From: Pyrinomonadaceae bacterium
GTDB taxonomy: Bacteria; Acidobacteriota; Blastocatellia; Pyrinomonadales; Pyrinomonadaceae
Length of the DNA stretch: 64,000 nucleotides
NCBI GenBank assembly: GCA_030841105.1
Contig: JAVEDE010000038.1
Coordinates: 23,757-87,756, forward strand
Direction of reading: 5' to 3'
Shown here: positions 19,175 to 29,446 of the stretch, one piece after another
How the letters are laid out: each line of letters begins with the position of its first letter
Numbering within the stretch: position 1 is the stretch's first letter
Translations under genes and position numbers: made by a program
Notes under the pieces: model-generated
Database searches by the model: none
Seen by the model: the letters and a program-made list of their open reading frames with translations, nothing else
Told to the model about the DNA's origin: nothing

Positions 19175-19816
19175 CTAGTCGCCGTCTACAGTGACGGCCG
19201 CGTCCGCCGTCGTCGGGTCGCCCTTCCACTCGGTACGCCGCGTGTGGGGCACGCCGAATTGATCGAGCACGCGGAAGACCAGATGATCCACCAACTCTTC
19301 GATGCTCTGCGGGCGGTGATAGAAGCCCGGACTCGCGGGCAGGATGCGCGCCCCTGCGCGCGAGAGCCGCAGCATGTTTTCGAGGTGAATCTCGTTGTAG
19401 GGCGACTCGCGCGGCACGATGACGAGCTTGCGTCCCTCCTTCAAGGTCACGTCGGCCGCGCGGTGGATCAGGTTCGTCCCCGCGCCCGAAGCGATTGCGC
19501 CGAGCGTGCCCATCGAACACGGGACGATGACCATCCCGGCCTGCGGGTGCGACCCGGAGGCGGGCGTCGCCGCCATGTTGTCGAGACGGTGCGCGCGGAT
19601 CAGTTTCGACTCCGGCGCAAGCCCGACCCACTCGTTGATCGTGCGTGCGTCGCCGTCGCGCAGGTTCGCGCCGAGTTCGACGCGCGCGACCGTGTGCGCC
19701 GCCCCCGACATGATCAAATTGATCCGCTCGACCACGCCGCTCGACGCCAGATGAATCAAAGTGCGTTGCGCGTAGAGCGCGCCCGAAGCTCCCGTGATGG
19801 CGACAGTCAGTTCCAT
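19175..19816 (-). CDS. mqnM: UbiX-like flavin prenyltransferase
   Basis: 213 residues from the ATG at 19816. Makes prenylated FMN, the cofactor of UbiD-type decarboxylases; in the futalosine pathway the UbiX-like partner is called MqnM. Evidence is the flavin-binding opening TVAITGASGALYAQR, the phosphate/flavin stretch VIVPCSMGTLGAIASGAGTNLIHRAADV, the LVIVPRESPYNEIHLENMLRL block and SPGFYHRPQSIEELVDHLVFRVLDQ at the C-terminus. The frame is open to 19921, but that part lacks family character. The UbiD-like partner is not in the window. It is the first gene of the menaquinone run, 18 bases before mqnP. Confidence 0.88.
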   Translation of the reverse strand: MELTVAITGASGALYAQRTLIHLASSGVVERINLIMSGAAHTVARVELGANLRDGDARTINEWVGLAPESKLIRAHRLDNMAATPASGSHPQAGMVIVPCSMGTLGAIASGAGTNLIHRAADVTLKEGRKLVIVPRESPYNEIHLENMLRLSRAGARILPASPGFYHRPQSIEELVDHLVFRVLDQFGVPHTRRTEWKGDPTTADAAVTVDGD

Positions 19817-19845
19817 AAGTCGTGCCGCGACTGTGGGCGCGAATG

Positions 19846-20232
19846 TCACGCCGCGCGGAAAAATGAATGGTAAAGCAAAAGCGCGCCGATGGCTAACGCC
19901 ACGCAGCCGACCGCCGCGCACTTGCGTTGGGCGTTTGCGCCTGTCGGAATCATGCGCTCGGCCTGACCCGGAACGAGCGCGTAAGTCGCGCTCTTGAGGG
20001 TCATGCTCCAGCCGCAGACGCTAACGATAACGGGCAGGTCGAACACCCAGACGTTGTGGCCGAGCACGATGAGCAGGCCGAGCGGGAAGGTGAACATGGC
20101 GATGATGATTCCGGCCACGCCCGTCTGTCGCAACAGCAGGAAGAAGTCGCGCCACTGTCGCGCCAGCACGATGTGCGATAGTCCCAAGATCAGCAGGCTG
20201 ATCGCGAAATACCGTTCGATGAAAAGCTCCAT
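19846..20232 (-). CDS. Small membrane protein of unknown function
   Basis: 128 residues from the ATG at 20232, with about four hydrophobic helices (FAISLLILGLSHIVLA, IIIAMFTFPLGLLIVLG, LPVIVSVCGWSMTL, CAAVGCVALAIGALLLYHSF). The longer frame to 20457 is basic and shows no conserved pattern. It could be a transporter subunit or a DoxX-like small membrane protein, but I do not recognise it. It lies 29 bases upstream of the UbiX-like gene on the same strand, so it could head the same transcript. Confidence 0.65.
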   Translation of the reverse strand: MELFIERYFAISLLILGLSHIVLARQWRDFFLLLRQTGVAGIIIAMFTFPLGLLIVLGHNVWVFDLPVIVSVCGWSMTLKSATYALVPGQAERMIPTGANAQRKCAAVGCVALAIGALLLYHSFFRAA

Positions 20233-20539
20233 GACTCGCCCCCGCCGTTGTTGCCCACTGTCGTTGATAGAGCCTCGCCGGTCATGTGACCCGAAGACTT
20301 GAAGTCTACACCACACGACGAAGGCTGGCGTGCCGTCGGCCTGAATGCGTGGTGTAACGTCGGGGCGGTGGCCTGATTCGACGGACGGCTCTTGCAATCG
20401 CGGCGCGGGAGATGTATAAGGCGCGCGGAAAGCAACGCGCCGGGAACGCCCCGGCACACGACTCGACGGAATCCGTCACGGCAGATCTGCCGGGCGGGTT
20501 TTTCATTTGCGACAGAGTTCAACCGAAGGAGTGACGGGC
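20233..20539. other. Intergenic region between divergent genes
   Basis: This 307-base space holds only a weak inverted motif (TACACCAC at 20307-20314 facing GTGGTGTA at 20349-20356). A ribosome site AAGGAG lies at 20525-20530 for the gene starting at 20540. I see no gene in it. Confidence 0.4.
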
Positions 20540-21364
20540 ATGAGTCAAGACGCGCAACCGGATTACATCTCGAAGAAAACCGTCGTCTACAGAATCCACG
20601 GCATGGAGCAGGTGAAGGTGCGACGCGATGTCGCATACCGCGCGCACGGCGGCGCGCACGCGCCCACGTTCGATCTCTATTACCCAACGTGTGCGGAGAG
20701 CGGCGCGCGCGTGCCAGCCGTCTTCGTGGTGGCAGGGTTTCCCGACGCGGGCTACGAGGCGATAGTCGGTTGCAAGTTTAAAGAGACGGGGTCGTCCGTC
20801 TCTTGGGGACAACTGCTGGCGGCCTCAGGCGTGGCGGCCATCACCTACACGAATCGAGAACCGGCGGCAGACCTCGACGCACTGCTCCGGCATGTGCGAC
20901 AGGACGCCGCCGCGCTCGGCGTTGACGAGAACAGGCTCGGCCTGTGGGCAAGCTCCGGCAACGTGCCGCTCGCCTTGTCGGCGTTGATGCGCGAAGGCGG
21001 CGACCGCTTGAAGTGTGCCGTCTTGTGTTACGGGTACATGCTGGACGTGGGCGGTTCGACGCGCGTCGCCGGGGCGGCCGGGACGTGGGGGTTCGTCAAC
21101 CCGTGCGCGGGGAAGTCAGTTGACGATCTGCCAGAGGACGTGCCGCTCTTCATCGCGCGCGCGGGTCGAGACAAAATTCCGCACCTCAACGAGACGCTCG
21201 ACCGTTTCATCGCCGCCGCGCTCAGACGCAATCTGCCCTTGACGTTCACGAACCACCCGACCGCCCCGCACGCGTTCGACCTGTTTCAAGATGACGAAGA
21301 CTCGCGCCAGATCATCAGGCAGATATTAACCTTCATCCGATTTCATCTCTCGGCCGCAAGTTAG
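20540..21364 (+). CDS. Alpha/beta-hydrolase-fold protein
   Basis: About 274 residues from the ATG at 20540, which has AAGGAG nine bases upstream. The fold is suggested by the first strand and oxyanion region (PAVFVVAGFPDAGYEAIVG), the nucleophile elbow GLWASSGN, and the histidine near the C-terminus in NHPTAPHAFDLF. The usual GxSxG is relaxed to W-A-S-S-G, as in some dienelactone-hydrolase relatives. There is no signal peptide, so it is cytosolic. The substrate is unknown. Confidence 0.75.
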   Translation: MSQDAQPDYISKKTVVYRIHGMEQVKVRRDVAYRAHGGAHAPTFDLYYPTCAESGARVPAVFVVAGFPDAGYEAIVGCKFKETGSSVSWGQLLAASGVAAITYTNREPAADLDALLRHVRQDAAALGVDENRLGLWASSGNVPLALSALMREGGDRLKCAVLCYGYMLDVGGSTRVAGAAGTWGFVNPCAGKSVDDLPEDVPLFIARAGRDKIPHLNETLDRFIAAALRRNLPLTFTNHPTAPHAFDLFQDDEDSRQIIRQILTFIRFHLSAAS

Positions 21365-21380
21365 ATCGCGGCGCGGCAAA

Positions 21381-21411
21381 TTGCGAGCGTGCGAGTGTTC
21401 AGTGCTAGAAT
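21381..21411 (+). promoter_or_regulatory. Possible promoter for larB
   Basis: TTGCGA at 21381-21386 and TAGAAT at 21406-21411 are separated by 19 bases, about 40 bases before the larB ATG. The -10 is a good match, while the spacing is one or two bases long. Confidence 0.3.
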
Positions 21412-21450
21412 GCCGCGAAGTTTGAACAGGCGGGTTGACTCAGGACGAGA

Positions 21451-22227
21451 ATGAATCTACGCGAAATAGAAGAACTGCTCGGCGCGCACCGGGCGGGCGA
21501 CTTGGAGACGACGGAGGCGGCGCGCAGGCTCGCCAATCTTCATTACGAAGACATCGAGCACACGCGCATTGATCACGCGCGGGCGGAGCGGCAGGGCTTC
21601 CCCGAAGTCGTCTTCGGGGCGGGGAAGTCGCGCACGCAAATCTGCGAGATCGTCGAACGTCTCGTCGCACGCTCGCCGAACGTCCTCGTCACGCGCACGG
21701 ACGCGGAGACTTACGGCGAGGTGCGTAACGTGGCGACCGACGCCGAGTGGCACGCGGCGGCGCGTCTGATCCGCATCCGGCGCGACCGGACGGAACTGGG
21801 CGTGGGCGAGATCGGCGTCGTCACCGCCGGGACGAGCGACATCCCCGTGGCCGAAGAGGCCGCGCTGACGGCCGAGGCGATGGGCAACCGCGTGGCGCGC
21901 ATCTGGGACGCGGGCGTGGCGGGCATCCACCGTCTCTTCGCCGAGCGCGAACGCCTGCTCACATTCCGCGTCATCGTCGTCGCGGCGGGGATGGAGGGCG
22001 CACTGCCTTCGGTCGTCGGCGGGTTGGTCGGCGTGCCCGTCGTCGCCGTCCCGACGAGCATCGGTTACGGCGCGTCGTTCGGCGGCGTCGCCGCGCTGCT
22101 CGGCATGCTCAACTCCTGCGCCTCCAACGTCACCGTCGTCAACATAGACAACGGCTTCGGCGCGGGCTTCGTCGCCAGTTTGATCAACCGCAAGTGGAAC
22201 GATAAAGAAGTGACGGGTGATGAGTGA
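21451..22227 (+). CDS. larB: Nickel-pincer cofactor carboxylase LarB
   Basis: 258 residues. LarB carboxylates and hydrolyses nicotinic acid adenine dinucleotide, the first step of the nickel-pincer nucleotide cofactor of lactate racemase and related enzymes. The N-terminal part has ARRLANLHYEDIEHTRIDHARAERQGFPEVVFG. The C-terminal PurE-like domain has GVVTAGTSDIPVAEEAA, then VAAGMEGALPSVVGGLVGVPVVAVPTSIGYGASFGG and SCASNVTVVNIDNGFGAG. LarC, LarE and a LarA-like enzyme are not nearby. The last residues (VTGDE) and the stop are coded by the left arm of a heptad repeat element that continues into the next gene. Confidence 0.94.
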   Translation: MNLREIEELLGAHRAGDLETTEAARRLANLHYEDIEHTRIDHARAERQGFPEVVFGAGKSRTQICEIVERLVARSPNVLVTRTDAETYGEVRNVATDAEWHAAARLIRIRRDRTELGVGEIGVVTAGTSDIPVAEEAALTAEAMGNRVARIWDAGVAGIHRLFAERERLLTFRVIVVAAGMEGALPSVVGGLVGVPVVAVPTSIGYGASFGGVAALLGMLNSCASNVTVVNIDNGFGAGFVASLINRKWNDKEVTGDE

Positions 22228-22329
22228 TGAGTGTTGAGCGCAAAGCGACGATCTGTTTTTTTACTCATCACTCATCATTCATCACTCATCGTTTACTACT
22301 CATCACTCATCACTCATTACTCATCACTC
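22210..22329. repeat. Heptad-repeat hairpin (GTGATGA type) spanning a gene junction
   Basis: Left arm 22210-22239 (units like GTGATGA) and the long right arm 22262-22329 (units like ATCACTC, CATCATT). The left arm supplies the larB stop and the start codon of the next gene. The right arm encodes most of that gene's N-terminal signal sequence. Confidence 0.85.
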
Positions 22330-23780
22330 TCGTCTTCGCCCTGACAACGGCGGGCGCGGGTTGCGGCGCGCGGCGCACGCCCGATCTCGAACGCATCTTC
22401 GCCCCGGCGCGCACGCGCAAGGACAAGACGCCCGTCATCGTCATCCCCGGCATCCTCGGTTCACAATTGATGAACCGGCGCACGCGCGAGATCGTCTGGC
22501 CTTCCGCGTTTCGCTCCTCGACCGACGGCCTGAGTCTGCCGACCTCGCCCGACCTCGCCGCGAACCAAGACGAACTCGTCGCCGAGCGCATCGTCGAGAC
22601 GGCCAAACTCGCGCGCCTCGCCCCGGACATTTACGTCTACTACGAACTCCTGAACGCCCTTCGCCGCTTCGGCAACTACCGCGACGGCGACTGGGACAAC
22701 CCCGCGCCCGACGGCGACCGCGACACGTTCTACGTCTTCCCCTACGACTGGCGGCGCGATAACGTCGAGTCGGCGCAACTGCTCGTCCGCCGCGTCGAAG
22801 AGTTGAAGCGGAAACTGGGTCGCCCCGATTTGCGCTTCAACATCGTCGCGCATTCGATGGGCGGCCTCGTCGCGCGCTACGCGGCGATGTACGGCGACGC
22901 AGACCTGCCCGCGGGCGACGCGCCGCCGCAGCCGACGTGGGCGGGCGCGCGCCATATCAAAAAAATCTTCATGTTCGGCACGCCCAACGAGGGCACGATG
23001 GAGGCGTTCGCCACGCTCCTCGAAGGCTACTCGATCAACGAGGGCTTGCGCCGCCGCATCCGCCTGCTCAACAAGCTCTCGCGCGAAGACGCCGTGACGA
23101 TCCCCTCGATCTTCCAACTGCTCCCGCACCCGGAAGCCGTGCGCGTGCTCGATCAAAACCTCGCGCCGCTCGCGGTTGATTTCTACGATCCCGACGTGTG
23201 GCGCAAGTATGGCTGGTCGCCCATCAACGACGCGGAGTTTCGCGCGCGCTACGAGCGCGGCGAGGTGCGCGACGAGGAGGGCGCGCCCCACCGCGCCACG
23301 CTCGCCGAACTCGACGCCTACTTCGCCGCCGCCCTCACGCGCGCACGCCGCTTCCACGCCGCGCTCGACGCGCACGCGCCCGCAGACACGCAGACGACGA
23401 TGCCGTCGCCATCGCCCGTCGCGCTCTATACCTTCGGCGGCGACTGCGAAGAGACTTTGAACGCGCCCGTCGTCCTGCGCGACGAGAAGCGCGGCCGCTG
23501 GTTGACGCTCACCGCGCCGCGCGATCTGCGCGACGATGCGGGGCGCAAGCTCAAACGCAAGGACGTGATCCGCGCGATGTACGAACCCGGCGACGGTCGC
23601 GTCACGCGTCGCTCGCTCCTCGGTGAGAGGCTCGACGCGCCGCGCCGCAGCCAGTTCTTCGACACGCCGCTGCCCATCGCCTACGGCGTCTTCGCCTGCG
23701 ACCTCCACAGCGAACTCCAAAACAACAAGACGCTGCAAGACAACGCCCTCACCCTGTTGATTAACGAAGTGGTGAACTGA
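22227..23780 (+). CDS. LCAT/PDAT-like lipase or acyltransferase, probable lipoprotein
   Basis: About 517 residues. An alpha/beta hydrolase of the lecithin:cholesterol acyltransferase group: VIVIPGILGSQLMNRR carries the oxyanion region, FYVFPYDWRRDNVESA is the conserved PYDWR stretch, and NIVAHSMGGLVARYA holds the nucleophile serine (AHSMGG). A histidine late in the protein is expected for the triad but not certain. The N-terminus is hydrophobic and ends in TTAGAGCG, a possible lipobox. Its start (GTG 22224 or ATG 22227) overlaps the larB stop, which implies coupling. Residues from about 10 to 35 come from an intergenic repeat: there is no alternative start downstream before the catalytic domain. 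Confidence 0.85.
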   Translation: MSVERKATICFFTHHSSFITHRLLLITHHSLLITLVFALTTAGAGCGARRTPDLERIFAPARTRKDKTPVIVIPGILGSQLMNRRTREIVWPSAFRSSTDGLSLPTSPDLAANQDELVAERIVETAKLARLAPDIYVYYELLNALRRFGNYRDGDWDNPAPDGDRDTFYVFPYDWRRDNVESAQLLVRRVEELKRKLGRPDLRFNIVAHSMGGLVARYAAMYGDADLPAGDAPPQPTWAGARHIKKIFMFGTPNEGTMEAFATLLEGYSINEGLRRRIRLLNKLSREDAVTIPSIFQLLPHPEAVRVLDQNLAPLAVDFYDPDVWRKYGWSPINDAEFRARYERGEVRDEEGAPHRATLAELDAYFAAALTRARRFHAALDAHAPADTQTTMPSPSPVALYTFGGDCEETLNAPVVLRDEKRGRWLTLTAPRDLRDDAGRKLKRKDVIRAMYEPGDGRVTRRSLLGERLDAPRRSQFFDTPLPIAYGVFACDLHSELQNNKTLQDNALTLLINEVVN

Positions 23781-23816
23781 CGACTTGCTCGAACGAAGGC
23801 GTTCACCCATCGAGAC

Positions 23817-23860
23817 GCGAAAGGGCGCGGAGAGAATTCAACTCTCTCCGCGCCCTTCGC
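23817..23860. terminator. Terminator hairpin between convergent genes
   Basis: An 18-19-bp stem with a single-base bulge (left GCGAAAGGGCGCGGAGAGA) and a 7-base loop. It lies between the LCAT-like gene and proS. Confidence 0.75.
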
Positions 23861-23932
23861 TTAACTCCGCGCCTCTGCGCTGAGACTTCGCCGGCCGGAA
23901 CGGGACTTGACTCACGCCCCCGCGCTCATGTT

Positions 23933-25687
<1,755 letters not shown>

Positions 25688-25855
25688 GCGAGTTGTTTTA
25701 AGTCTCCTTGTCGAAAAAGTGCGACGCGAGGTGAACGGGCATTGTCGCGCACGCCGCACGTGCAAGGCAAACGCCCGCGGCGCGCGGCGTACCACAGACA
25801 CAACGAGCAGCCGCCGCCGCGACGAGCGGAGGACGTTTGAGTTAGGCTTATACAC

Positions 25856-26353
25856 ATGGACGAAAAACTGCGAGTCTCTTTCAACAGCCCGCAATGCGGC
25901 TGGATGTCTTTCGAGTTGCGTGCGGGCGAACAGAGTTTGGTTGATGCCGCGTGCTCCGCGCCCTACGACTCTCTGCTCGATCTCATCCGCGCCCTGTCGC
26001 GCCTGCTCGTCGAAGATACGGAGTTGACGGTTAAGTGGGCGTACGAGCCGGATGAGGCTGACTTCAATTTTAAGGCGCGCGGCGAGCGAGCCGAACTGGA
26101 AGTGAAGTGGTACGAAAACCGCCTCCGGCTCGAAGGCACGGGCGAGCGCGTCTTCTTCTTTGAAGGTTCGCGGCTCGACCTGTGCCGCCCCTTCTGGAAG
26201 GCTCTGCGCGATGTTCAACGCGACATCGTGGTGGACGAATTCGCGCGCAACTGGGGGCGTGAATTTCCCGCAGCGGAGATGCAGCGTTTGACCGAAGAGA
26301 TCGAAGCCTGCGAGCACCAACAGGGGCTGGGCAGTGATCCGTCCGCGCCCTGA
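25856..26353 (+). CDS. Hypothetical protein, soluble
   Basis: 165 residues with no signal peptide. Visible pattern: [20 protein letters not shown] at the start, a run of alternating strands ([46 protein letters not shown]) and a helical C-terminus ([37 protein letters not shown]). No family recognised. The codon pattern and the clear upstream space support a real gene rather than a shadow of proS. Confidence 0.62.
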   Translation: MDEKLRVSFNSPQCGWMSFELRAGEQSLVDAACSAPYDSLLDLIRALSRLLVEDTELTVKWAYEPDEADFNFKARGERAELEVKWYENRLRLEGTGERVFFFEGSRLDLCRPFWKALRDVQRDIVVDEFARNWGREFPAAEMQRLTEEIEACEHQQGLGSDPSAP

Positions 26354-26361
26354 CGGTTCGT

Positions 26362-26389
26362 TTGCGCCGCCGCGACGGCTTGATATAAC
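26362..26389 (+). promoter_or_regulatory. Possible promoter for glyA
   Basis: TTGCGC at 26362-26367 and TATAAC at 26384-26389 with a 16-base spacer. The gene's GAGGAG ribosome site and ATG follow about 60 bases later. Confidence 0.35.
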
Positions 26390-26452
26390 ATCGCACTCTC
26401 AGCAACACGATTTCCGTCAAACCCAGCCGCAAACATTTCGAGGAGAGAATTC

Positions 26453-27769
26453 ATGACCGCACGCAGCCGCCACAACGCGCCGCTCGCCGAAGTTGACCCG
26501 GAGATCAGCCGCGCCATCAACCACGAAGTCGCGCGTCAGGCCGAAGGGCTTGAACTCATCGCGTCGGAGAATTTCGTGAGCGAGGCCGTGCTCGAAGCGA
26601 TGGGATCGGTCTTCACGAACAAGTACGCGGAAGGCTATCCACGGAAGCGTTATTACGGCGGCTGCGAGTTTGCAGACGTGGTGGAGCAACTGGCGATTGA
26701 CCGCGCGAAAGAAATTTTCGGCGCGGAACACGCGAACGTCCAGCCGCATTCGGGCGCGCAGGCGAACATGTCTGTCTACCTCGCGGCCATCAACTACGGC
26801 GATCAGATTCTCGGCATGAACCTCTCGCACGGCGGCCACCTCACGCACGGCCACCCGATGAACTTCTCCGGCATCAGTTACAAAGTCGCAGACTACGGCG
26901 TCTCGCCCGACACCGAACAGATTGACTACGACGACCTCGCGCGTCGCGCCGAAGAACACCGGCCGAAGATGATCGTCTGCGGCGCGTCGGCCTACCCGCG
27001 CACGATTGATTTCGCGCGCATCGGCGAGATCGCGCGCTCGGTCGGGGCGCGCGTGATGGCCGACATCGCGCATATCGCCGGACTCGTCGCCGCCGGCTTG
27101 CACCCCTCGCCCGTGCCGCACGCCGATTACGTCACGACCACGACGCACAAAACTTTACGCGGCCCGCGCGGCGGCCTCATCCTGTGCCGCGAGGAGCACG
27201 CGGCCGAGGTGAACAAGAAACTGTTCCCCGGCGTGCAGGGCGGCCCGTTAGTTCACATCATCGCGGCGAAGGCCGTCGCCTTCGGCGAGGCTCTGCGCGA
27301 CGACTTCAAGGAGTATCAGCGTCAAGTGGTCAAGAACGCCGCCGCGCTCGCCGCCGGACTCACCGGGCACGGCTTCCGCCTCGTCTCCGGCGGCACGGAC
27401 AATCATCTCGTGCTCGTGGACGTGTTCATGGGTGGCCGTGGCATCACGGGCAAGGTGGCCGAGAAGGCGCTCGAAGCGGCGAACATCACGGTCAACAAAA
27501 ACACGATCCCGTTCGACACGAACAAGCCCTTCGTCACCTCCGGCGTCCGCCTCGGCACGCCCGCGCTCACGACGCGCGGCATGACTGAAGCGGAGATGCA
27601 GACGGTGGCGACGCTCATCGCCGAAATTCTCCACGCGCCCGAATCCGAGGACGTGCGCGCGAAGGTCAGACGCGAAGTGGCCGAACTGACCGCGAAGTTT
27701 CCGCTCTACCCGAACCGCTTGAGCCACGACGGCGCGCCGCCCGAAGTCGAAGCGATGGGCGCGGACTGA
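26453..27769 (+). CDS. glyA: Serine hydroxymethyltransferase
   Basis: 438 residues. PLP enzyme interconverting serine and glycine with transfer of a one-carbon unit to tetrahydrofolate. Signature stretches include [52 protein letters not shown], the aspartate in [14 protein letters not shown], and the PLP lysine in [14 protein letters not shown]. The end is ordinary for the family ([13 protein letters not shown]...). GAGGAG precedes the ATG by eight bases. The frame after its TGA stays open into the next gene with no stop, which is unusual (see the next entry). Confidence 0.97.
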   Translation: MTARSRHNAPLAEVDPEISRAINHEVARQAEGLELIASENFVSEAVLEAMGSVFTNKYAEGYPRKRYYGGCEFADVVEQLAIDRAKEIFGAEHANVQPHSGAQANMSVYLAAINYGDQILGMNLSHGGHLTHGHPMNFSGISYKVADYGVSPDTEQIDYDDLARRAEEHRPKMIVCGASAYPRTIDFARIGEIARSVGARVMADIAHIAGLVAAGLHPSPVPHADYVTTTTHKTLRGPRGGLILCREEHAAEVNKKLFPGVQGGPLVHIIAAKAVAFGEALRDDFKEYQRQVVKNAAALAAGLTGHGFRLVSGGTDNHLVLVDVFMGGRGITGKVAEKALEAANITVNKNTIPFDTNKPFVTSGVRLGTPALTTRGMTEAEMQTVATLIAEILHAPESEDVRAKVRREVAELTAKFPLYPNRLSHDGAPPEVEAMGAD

Positions 27770-27820
27770 GACGGCGCGCGACAATTTGTTCGACGGCGTA
27801 TACGTCCTATCAAAGCCTAC

Positions 27821-29329
27821 CTGAGACAGTTCAGAGAGCACGAACGACTGCGGGCGTCGCTGCGTTTCGTCTGCGGCGCGTTCGTCGCGCTCGCGCCCTT
27901 CTACCTGTTCGCGCGCGCGGCGTCGGCGTGGACGCCGCACCCGCGCTTCTTCCCCGACGACGCCTTCTACGCGCGACTCTGCCTGCCCGACGGCCTCCAA
28001 CTTTACTGGCACGACTTCGGCCTCTATCGCATCCTCACCGTTCTGCCCTACGCGCTGCTGAACCGCACGGTGATGCGCGCCGCGCTCTCGCCCGCGCGTT
28101 TGAGTTTGATCGCGCTCGGCCTTGCGACCGCCGTTTTCGTGTGGGCGAGTCTTCGCGCGGGTCTCTCCCGGCCTCGCGCCGCGCTGGTCGCAGGGGTGTT
28201 GCTCGGCTCGCCCGTCTTGCTTGAGACGGTCAACTTCTGGTCGGGTACTTTGAACTACGCGCTCGTACTGCTGCTCGTCGCCGCGCAACTTTGCGCGAGC
28301 GTGTGGGCGCGGCGACGTTTCGCGGGCGAGCCGTCGAAGAATTTCGTCGTCACGGTCGCCGGCGCGCTGCTGGCTTTGCTGACTTACGAGATCGCGTTGC
28401 CGTTCATCCTCGCGACGGGCGCGCTCTACGCCCGCGGGTGGCTGCGACGCGTGCTGACGGTCGGCCTCGCGTCCGTCGCCGTCCTCGCCTTCGTCGCCGC
28501 GCTCGCCGCCGCCGGACTGTACTGGCCGCAGCGTTTCAAACTGGCGGCGGAACAGTTGACCGCTGCGACCGACACGGCGACGAACACGACTGCGAATGAG
28601 ACGGCGATCACGACGGCGACCACGGCGATGAACGAGAACACGGCGATTGATGTCGGAAGCATGACGGCGAACACAAACACGGCTCAGCACGAAAACACGA
28701 TGACTGACACCGGAAAGTTGCCGCCCTCCGCGTTGCCTGCCACCGTGCCGCCCGCGTCTGTGTCCGAACGCGCGCGGATGTACGTCTCCCTGTTGTTCAG
28801 TTTCATCGCCACGGGCTTGCGTTCCGCGTGGTTGTGGGGACTCCTGCTCGCGCTGGCGGGGTTGTGTTTCCTGTCGCGAACGGCGGGCGAGGCGGCGCGA
28901 GAGGGGCGTCTGCCGTGGGACGTGTTGGCGTTCGCGTTTGCGCTCGCAGTCGTCGCGTGCGCGGGCTATCTCGCGTTGACGAAATCTATGAATGCGCGTT
29001 ACGCCGCCTTTTTGTTAATCTACGGGGCGGCGACTTTGGCTTGGACGAAAGGGCGCGTCGCCGCTTGCGCGCTCGCGTCGCTGCTCGTCGTGCAGGCGGC
29101 GGTCGCGGCGGGTCTGCCCGTCCACCTGCGCGACGTGGAACTGGCGACGCGTGGCGAGGCGGCCGTGTCGTCCGCTTCAGGTTCGACTGATCTGATCTCC
29201 GTTAACGGGCGACTCTCCCGCGCATCATGGGGGCGACGTTTTCAAGACCCCCCGGCCGTTGACATGTTGACTCAGCCGCTCAATTCGCGCGCCTGTCGCT
29301 ACAGCGTGCCGTGTGAAGCGTGCAAATAA
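27821..29329 (+). CDS. Polytopic membrane protein, start codon unclear
   Basis: Coding character begins well before the first conventional start (GTG 28070/ATG 28073). Reading the same frame upstream gives LRFVCGAFVALAPFYLFARA, then TPHPRFFPDDAFYARLCLP and DFGLYRILTVLPYALLNRT, which looks like the first helix and the DDxFY loop of a GT-C-type membrane glycosyltransferase. No ATG, GTG or TTG exists in this frame between the glyA stop and 28070. A CTG at 27821 is a possible start and is used here. Several more helices follow. A loop near residues 250-310 is rich in Thr, Asn and Ala. Either a rare start codon, readthrough, or a sequence error explains the 5' end. Confidence 0.6.
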   Translation: MRQFREHERLRASLRFVCGAFVALAPFYLFARAASAWTPHPRFFPDDAFYARLCLPDGLQLYWHDFGLYRILTVLPYALLNRTVMRAALSPARLSLIALGLATAVFVWASLRAGLSRPRAALVAGVLLGSPVLLETVNFWSGTLNYALVLLLVAAQLCASVWARRRFAGEPSKNFVVTVAGALLALLTYEIALPFILATGALYARGWLRRVLTVGLASVAVLAFVAALAAAGLYWPQRFKLAAEQLTAATDTATNTTANETAITTATTAMNENTAIDVGSMTANTNTAQHENTMTDTGKLPPSALPATVPPASVSERARMYVSLLFSFIATGLRSAWLWGLLLALAGLCFLSRTAGEAAREGRLPWDVLAFAFALAVVACAGYLALTKSMNARYAAFLLIYGAATLAWTKGRVAACALASLLVVQAAVAAGLPVHLRDVELATRGEAAVSSASGSTDLISVNGRLSRASWGRRFQDPPAVDMLTQPLNSRACRYSVPCEACK

Positions 29330-29446
29330 CAGGCGCGGGCGCGAGGAGATTATCACGCCGCGCGCGGCATCTAACTTCGACGCGTCGCCGCACGGCAACC
29401 GCTGTGGCGGCTGACCGACGGCGGGCGCGTCGTTCGAGGACTCTTG

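Noticed and set aside
22210..22329. Possible CRISPR array made of ACTCATC-like repeats
   Set aside because: Units are 7 bases, directly adjacent, degenerate, and paired with a reverse-complement arm. There are no spacers and no cas genes.
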